64,000 nucleotides of DNA. It comes from Ferrovibrio sp036381655 (lineage in GTDB: Bacteria > Pseudomonadota > Alphaproteobacteria > Ferrovibrionales > Ferrovibrionaceae). Positions 61,140-64,000 of the stretch are shown piece after piece; position 1 is the first letter of the stretch; each line of letters opens with the position of its first letter. A program made the position numbers and the translations under genes. The notes beneath the pieces were generated by a model, which was not told the origin of the DNA, did not search any database, and saw nothing but the letters and a program-made list of their open reading frames with translations. The stretch spans positions 1 to 64,000 of the forward strand of contig NZ_DASVCJ010000059.1 of the NCBI RefSeq assembly GCF_036381655.1, read 5' to 3'.

Positions 61140-62507
61140 TCACAGCAGACCATAGGCCTTGGCGAACAGTTCCACCGGATGCTCGGCCCTGGCCGGCAGG
61201 GTGAAGCCGTCCTTGTCCTTGCCTTCGCGTTCCATGCCCTGGCGGATATGCATCGCCGCCAGCGGGCATTCCGAGGCGATATGCGCCTTGTTCTCCTTCA
61301 CGGCGCTGCGCGCGACCGGCTTGCCGACCTTCATGCCGACCTCGAAGAAGTCCTTGCGCACGCCCCAGGAGCCGCCATGGCCGGAGCAGCGCTCGATCAC
61401 GGCAAGTGCGCCGCCCTTCTCCAGCCCGGGGATCAGGCGCATCATCTCGGTGGCCTTCGCGCCCATATTCTGCGCCCGCGCATGGCAGGCCAGATGCAGC
61501 GTCACGCCGCCGGCCAGCGGCTTGAGCCCCGGCGCCAGGCCGTGCTTCTTGGCGATCTCGACGATGTATTCCGAGATGTCGAAGGTCGCCTGGCTGAGCT
61601 TCTTCACATTCTCGTCGTCCGGCAGGATCAGCGGCCATTCGAATTTCAGCATCAGCGCGCAGGACGGCACCAGCGCGACGACGTCGTAGCCCTGATCGAT
61701 CAGCGGCGCGTAGAAGGCGGCGACGGCCCTGGCTTTGGCGGCGACGTCGTCGAGCGCGCCCTGCTCCAGCCGCGGCATGCCGCAGCAGCCGGGATAGTCG
61801 ACGCGCAGTTCGACGCCGTTATGGGCGAGGATCTTCTGCGCGGCGGCGCCGATATCGGGATTGTTGTAGTTGACGAAGCAGGTGGCGTAGATCGCCGCCT
61901 TGCGCCCGGCCGCATGGGCCGGCGCCGCCGTGTTGACCGCCGGCGCGTCGCTTTTGGCGCGGGCGACGAAGGTCTTGGCGTGGAATTTCGGCAGCTCGGC
62001 ATCGCGATGGACGTCGGCGACCGCTTCCATCAGGCCGCGCGTCAGCCCGTTGCCGCGCCGGCTCGCCCAGTTCACCACCGGCGCGGCCAGGCCGGCCAGC
62101 TTGCCGTTGCGGTCGGTCCGGCTGAGCTGGTCGCCGGCGACATCCTTGCGCCCCGCTTTGCGCTCGGCCGCGCGGTAGCGCAGCATCAGATGCGGGAAAT
62201 CGAGATTGAACTCGTGCGGCGGCACATAGGGGCACTTGGTCATGTAGCACAAGTCGCAGAGCGTGCAGGCATCGACGACCGGCTTGAAATCCTTCGACGC
62301 GACCTCGTCCAGCTCGCCGCTCGGCGAGGCGTCGATCAGGTCGAACAGCCGCGGGAAGCTGTCGCACAGATTGAAGCAGCGGCGGCAGCCATGGCAGATG
62401 TCGAAGACACGCCGCATCTCGGCATCGATCTTCTCCATGTCGTAGAAGTCGGGATTCTGCCAGTCCAACGGATGGCGGGTGGGCGCCTCAAGGCTGCCTT
62501 CGCGCAT
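61140..62507 (-). CDS. HdrD/GlpC-like Fe-S protein of the rubrerythrin operon
   Basis: The 455-aa protein has two 4Fe-4S motifs near the start (CHGCRRCFNLCDSFP and CTLCDLCYMTKCPYVPP) and two CCG-type domains (VDYPGCCGMPRLEQGALDD, and VIERCSGHGGSWGVRKDF). This is the HdrD/GlpC/LutA architecture for electron transfer or cofactor-bound redox. The second CCG motif reads CSG, not CCG. No FAD partner is nearby; rubrerythrin upstream may be its electron acceptor. It follows the rubrerythrin gene by 116 bp and a palindrome. Confidence 0.88.
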   Translation of the reverse strand: MREGSLEAPTRHPLDWQNPDFYDMEKIDAEMRRVFDICHGCRRCFNLCDSFPRLFDLIDASPSGELDEVASKDFKPVVDACTLCDLCYMTKCPYVPPHEFNLDFPHLMLRYRAAERKAGRKDVAGDQLSRTDRNGKLAGLAAPVVNWASRRGNGLTRGLMEAVADVHRDAELPKFHAKTFVARAKSDAPAVNTAAPAHAAGRKAAIYATCFVNYNNPDIGAAAQKILAHNGVELRVDYPGCCGMPRLEQGALDDVAAKARAVAAFYAPLIDQGYDVVALVPSCALMLKFEWPLILPDDENVKKLSQATFDISEYIVEIAKKHGLAPGLKPLAGGVTLHLACHARAQNMGAKATEMMRLIPGLEKGGALAVIERCSGHGGSWGVRKDFFEVGMKVGKPVARSAVKENKAHIASECPLAAMHIRQGMEREGKDKDGFTLPARAEHPVELFAKAYGLL

Positions 62508-62575
62508 GGTCTTCCCCAGATGCGGCGGAATGGAATGAAATACTGCAATACGGCGCGCGCAAACCGCGCATCATC

Positions 62576-62601
62576 ATCCGGGAGGCGCGGGCCTCCCGGA
62601 T
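62576..62601. repeat. Perfect 11-bp hairpin between rubrerythrin and the Fe-S gene
   Basis: ATCCGGGAGGC pairs perfectly with GCCTCCCGGAT over a GCGG loop. There is no T-run on either strand, so it is more likely an mRNA-stability element or a partial attenuator than a terminator. It lies 23 bp downstream of the rubrerythrin stop. Confidence 0.75.
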
Positions 62602-62623
62602 GTCGCATCATCTGCGGCGCGGC

Positions 62624-63043
62624 TCAGCCGAGCGTGTCGAGGGCCTTCTGGAAGCGGCCGGCATGGCTCTTCTCGGCCTTGGCCAAGGTCTCGAACCACT
62701 CGGCGATTTCCTCGAAGCCTTCCTCGCGGGCGGTCTTGGCCATGCCCGGATACATGTCGGTATATTCGTGGGTCTCGCCCGCGATCGCCGCCTTCAGGTT
62801 CTTGGCGGTCTCGCCGATCGGCTCGCCGGTGGCCGGATCACCGACCTCGGCGAGGAATTCCAGATGGCCATGGGCATGGCCGGTCTCGCCTTCCGCGGTC
62901 GAGCGGAACACGGCGGCGACGTCGTTATAGCCTTCCACGTCGGCCTTCTGGGCGAAGTAGAGATAGCGGCGGTTGGCCTGGCTCTCGCCGGCGAAAGCTT
63001 CCTTCAGGTTGGCATGGGTCTTGGTGTTCTTCAAAGCAGGCAT
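62624..63043 (-). CDS. Rubrerythrin (diiron domain only)
   Basis: The 139-aa ferritin-like protein has four helices with the iron ligands Glu in LKEAFAGESQANRRY, ExxH in TAEGETGHAHGH, Glu in AIAGETHEYTDMYP and ExxH in AKAEKSHAGRF. No rubredoxin-type C-terminal domain is present, so it is an erythrin-like form that reduces peroxide with electrons from another carrier. AAGGAGGA precedes the ATG. An Irr box and a good promoter lie upstream. Confidence 0.93.
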   Translation of the reverse strand: MPALKNTKTHANLKEAFAGESQANRRYLYFAQKADVEGYNDVAAVFRSTAEGETGHAHGHLEFLAEVGDPATGEPIGETAKNLKAAIAGETHEYTDMYPGMAKTAREEGFEEIAEWFETLAKAEKSHAGRFQKALDTLG

Positions 63044-63173
63044 GGCTGGTCCTCCTTAATTCCTTCCCAGGCCGCGCGCCTGTCCCGGACGACCGGGACC
63101 CCGCGCGGCACGTCCCGCGACCGGCACCGCAAACCAAATGGGGGGCAGCGGGACAGAGATTCGGGACCGGCGG

Positions 63174-63201
63174 ATTATGAACCCGCCCCGCATGGTGTCA
63201 A
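63174..63201 (-). promoter_or_regulatory. Promoter of the rubrerythrin operon
   Basis: On the minus strand TTGACA (63201-63196), a 16-bp spacer and CATAAT (63179-63174) form a near-consensus sigma-70 promoter. It points at the rubrerythrin gene. Confidence 0.82.
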
Positions 63202-63206
63202 GATTT

Positions 63207-63223
63207 TTTGGAATTATTCTAAA
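63207..63223 (-). promoter_or_regulatory. Irr box (iron control element)
   Basis: TTTGGAATTATTCTAAA matches the alphaproteobacterial Irr/ICE palindrome (TTTAGAAYNRTTCTAAA) at every position but one. It ends 5 bp upstream of the -35, centred about 48 bp upstream of the expected start of transcription. That position fits activation better than repression. Its regulator irr lies 57 bp further right. Confidence 0.85.
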
Positions 63224-63279
63224 ATACTGCTGGCTCGCTACGATCCCGCTCCGCGGCGGGCCGGCCCGCGCAGGTTGTT

Positions 63280-63699
63280 TCAGTCGTGCAGGCGGACGAC
63301 CACATCGACCCGGGCGATGCGGGCGCCGTCGGGCGCCTCGGGCAGCCGGGCCACCGCCACCTCGGCCTCGGGGATGTCGCGCAATTCCCCGGTCTTCTCG
63401 TAATAGAAGTGGTGATGCGGCGCCAAATTCGTATCGAAGTAGCCCTTGCCGCCATCCACCGTGACCATGCGCAGCAGGCCGGCGGCGGTGAACTGGTGCA
63501 GGCAGTTATAGACGGTGGCCAGCGACAGGCGGGCGCCGCGCTCGGCAGCCTCGTTGAACAGGCTTTCCGCGGTGACATGGCGGTCGCCCTGGCCGAACAG
63601 GATTTCGGCCAGAATCAGGCGCTGCCGCGTCGTGCGGAGGCCGGCGGCGTGCAATTGCTCGGCGACGGCCTGGAACCGGGGCTCGATCACTTTACCCAT
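63280..63699 (-). CDS. irr: Irr, heme-responsive Fur-family iron regulator
   Basis: The 139-aa Fur-family protein has the N-terminal winged helix (LRTTRQRLILAEILFGQGDRHVTAESLFNEA, SLATVYNCLHQFTAAGLL) and the His cluster APHHHFYYE of Irr, which binds heme or metal. The CXXC zinc pairs of true Fur/PerR are absent. Irr accumulates under iron limitation and is degraded on heme binding. ATG 63699 is chosen because the Fur fold begins there. It is divergent from fabA and sits just upstream of its own target operon. Confidence 0.92.
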   Translation of the reverse strand: MGKVIEPRFQAVAEQLHAAGLRTTRQRLILAEILFGQGDRHVTAESLFNEAAERGARLSLATVYNCLHQFTAAGLLRMVTVDGGKGYFDTNLAPHHHFYYEKTGELRDIPEAEVAVARLPEAPDGARIARVDVVVRLHD

Positions 63700-63767
63700 A
63701 TTGTCCGATATATAGCACCTGATCGGACCGACAAATAGCAGGTTTGTAACAAAGTGCAACGAAACTG

Positions 63768-63795
63768 TTGCGACCGGGCCGTGGATCACTACATT
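63768..63795 (+). promoter_or_regulatory. Candidate promoter of fabA
   Basis: TTGCGA (63768-63773), a 16-bp spacer and TACATT (63790-63795) point toward fabA, 128 bp upstream of its GTG. Both elements match consensus at 4 of 6 positions. Confidence 0.4.
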
Positions 63796-63922
63796 GTGCC
63801 CGGAAGACGGAGATTGGTCCGAAATCAAGGGGCCCCAGGAATATTCCGGGAGTGCAGGGGCTGATTGCAAATCAAGGGCTGCCGTCATTCCTGGCGCAAC
63901 ATCGGGGTTGAGGGTTCCGCAC

Positions 63923-64000
63923 GTGGAACGGAAGTCGAGTTACACTTACGAAGATCTGCTGGCTTGCGCGCATGGCAAGCTGTTCGGCGAGGGCAATGCC
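63923..64000 (+). CDS. fabA: FabA, 3-hydroxydecanoyl-ACP dehydratase/isomerase, 5' part only
   Basis: The 26 codons visible read KSSYTYEDLLACAHGKLFG and match the start of FabA, which dehydrates 3-hydroxydecanoyl-ACP and isomerises the double bond in unsaturated fatty acid synthesis. irr next to fabA-fabB-fabI is a common alphaproteobacterial arrangement. The start is GTG 63923, and the gene runs off the end of the window. No catalytic residue is in view yet. Confidence 0.88.
   Translation, partial: MERKSSYTYEDLLACAHGKLFGEGNA

Overview
This window is a GC-rich chromosomal segment of an alphaproteobacterium, most likely Rhodospirillales-like. The pointers are an Irr-type Fur regulator next to fabA, DUF2336 and PAS_5 proteins typical of that group, an aerobic-type CobN, an HrcA/CIRCE-controlled groESL and a HupE transporter next to a cobalamin riboswitch. 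The genus cannot be told from sequence alone. About 65 genes are packed densely on both strands. No rRNA, tRNA, CRISPR array or prophage was seen. The only complete mobile element is an IS5/IS427-type insertion sequence at the left edge.

Layout. 0-9.7 kb: the IS, a Vgb-like beta-propeller, a sterol-desaturase-family hydroxylase, a PAS protein, IalB-like protein, rlmN, a hemerythrin, an orphan AbrB antitoxin, an M20 hydrolase and a LysR regulator. 9.7-18.5 kb: an MFS transporter, a quinone oxidoreductase beside a LysR gene that has lost its DNA-binding domain, an acyltransferase, a short MetE-like methyltransferase, clusters of short tandem repeats, a hydrolase-OsmC fusion and a methyltransferase. 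18.5-26 kb: a frameshifted lipoprotein, 1-Cys peroxiredoxin, groESL, a thioesterase, a frameshifted mqsR with intact mqsA, and a D-threonine aldolase-like enzyme. 26-34.7 kb: DUF2336, the rsmI-yraN-BON-SirB1-gshB operon (yraN has an internal deletion), an LpoA-like lipoprotein, and a receiver protein whose phosphoacceptor is Glu. 35-38.1 kb: two tandem paralogues with degenerate EAL domains.

38.1-55.1 kb is a nearly complete adenosylcobalamin locus: hupE, a B12 riboswitch, cobW, cobN, cobO, cbiX, cobH, cobL, cobI, a cbiG-cobJ fusion and cobM, then divergent cobK-cbiD and cobA-cobB. It is a mosaic. CbiX, CbiG and CbiD belong to the early-cobalt, oxygen-independent route, while CobN belongs to the late-cobalt route.

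56-60 kb is a nitrosative-stress cluster: an NsrR-like Rrf2 regulator, ferredoxin, a small membrane protein, NnrS, a truncated hemoglobin and a flavin/PLP-oxidase-like protein. The 16-bp motif found twice between nsrR and the ferredoxin gene recurs 50 kb away upstream of the hemerythrin gene, which suggests one regulon. 60-64 kb holds a rubrerythrin / Fe-S protein / DUF3501 operon with a clear Irr box at its promoter, then irr itself and the first 26 codons of fabA.

Four genes (LysR at 12.4 kb, lipoprotein at 18.6 kb, mqsR at 24.1 kb, yraN at 30.8 kb) are broken or internally deleted, so the region shows visible gene decay unless the single-base shifts are assembly errors.
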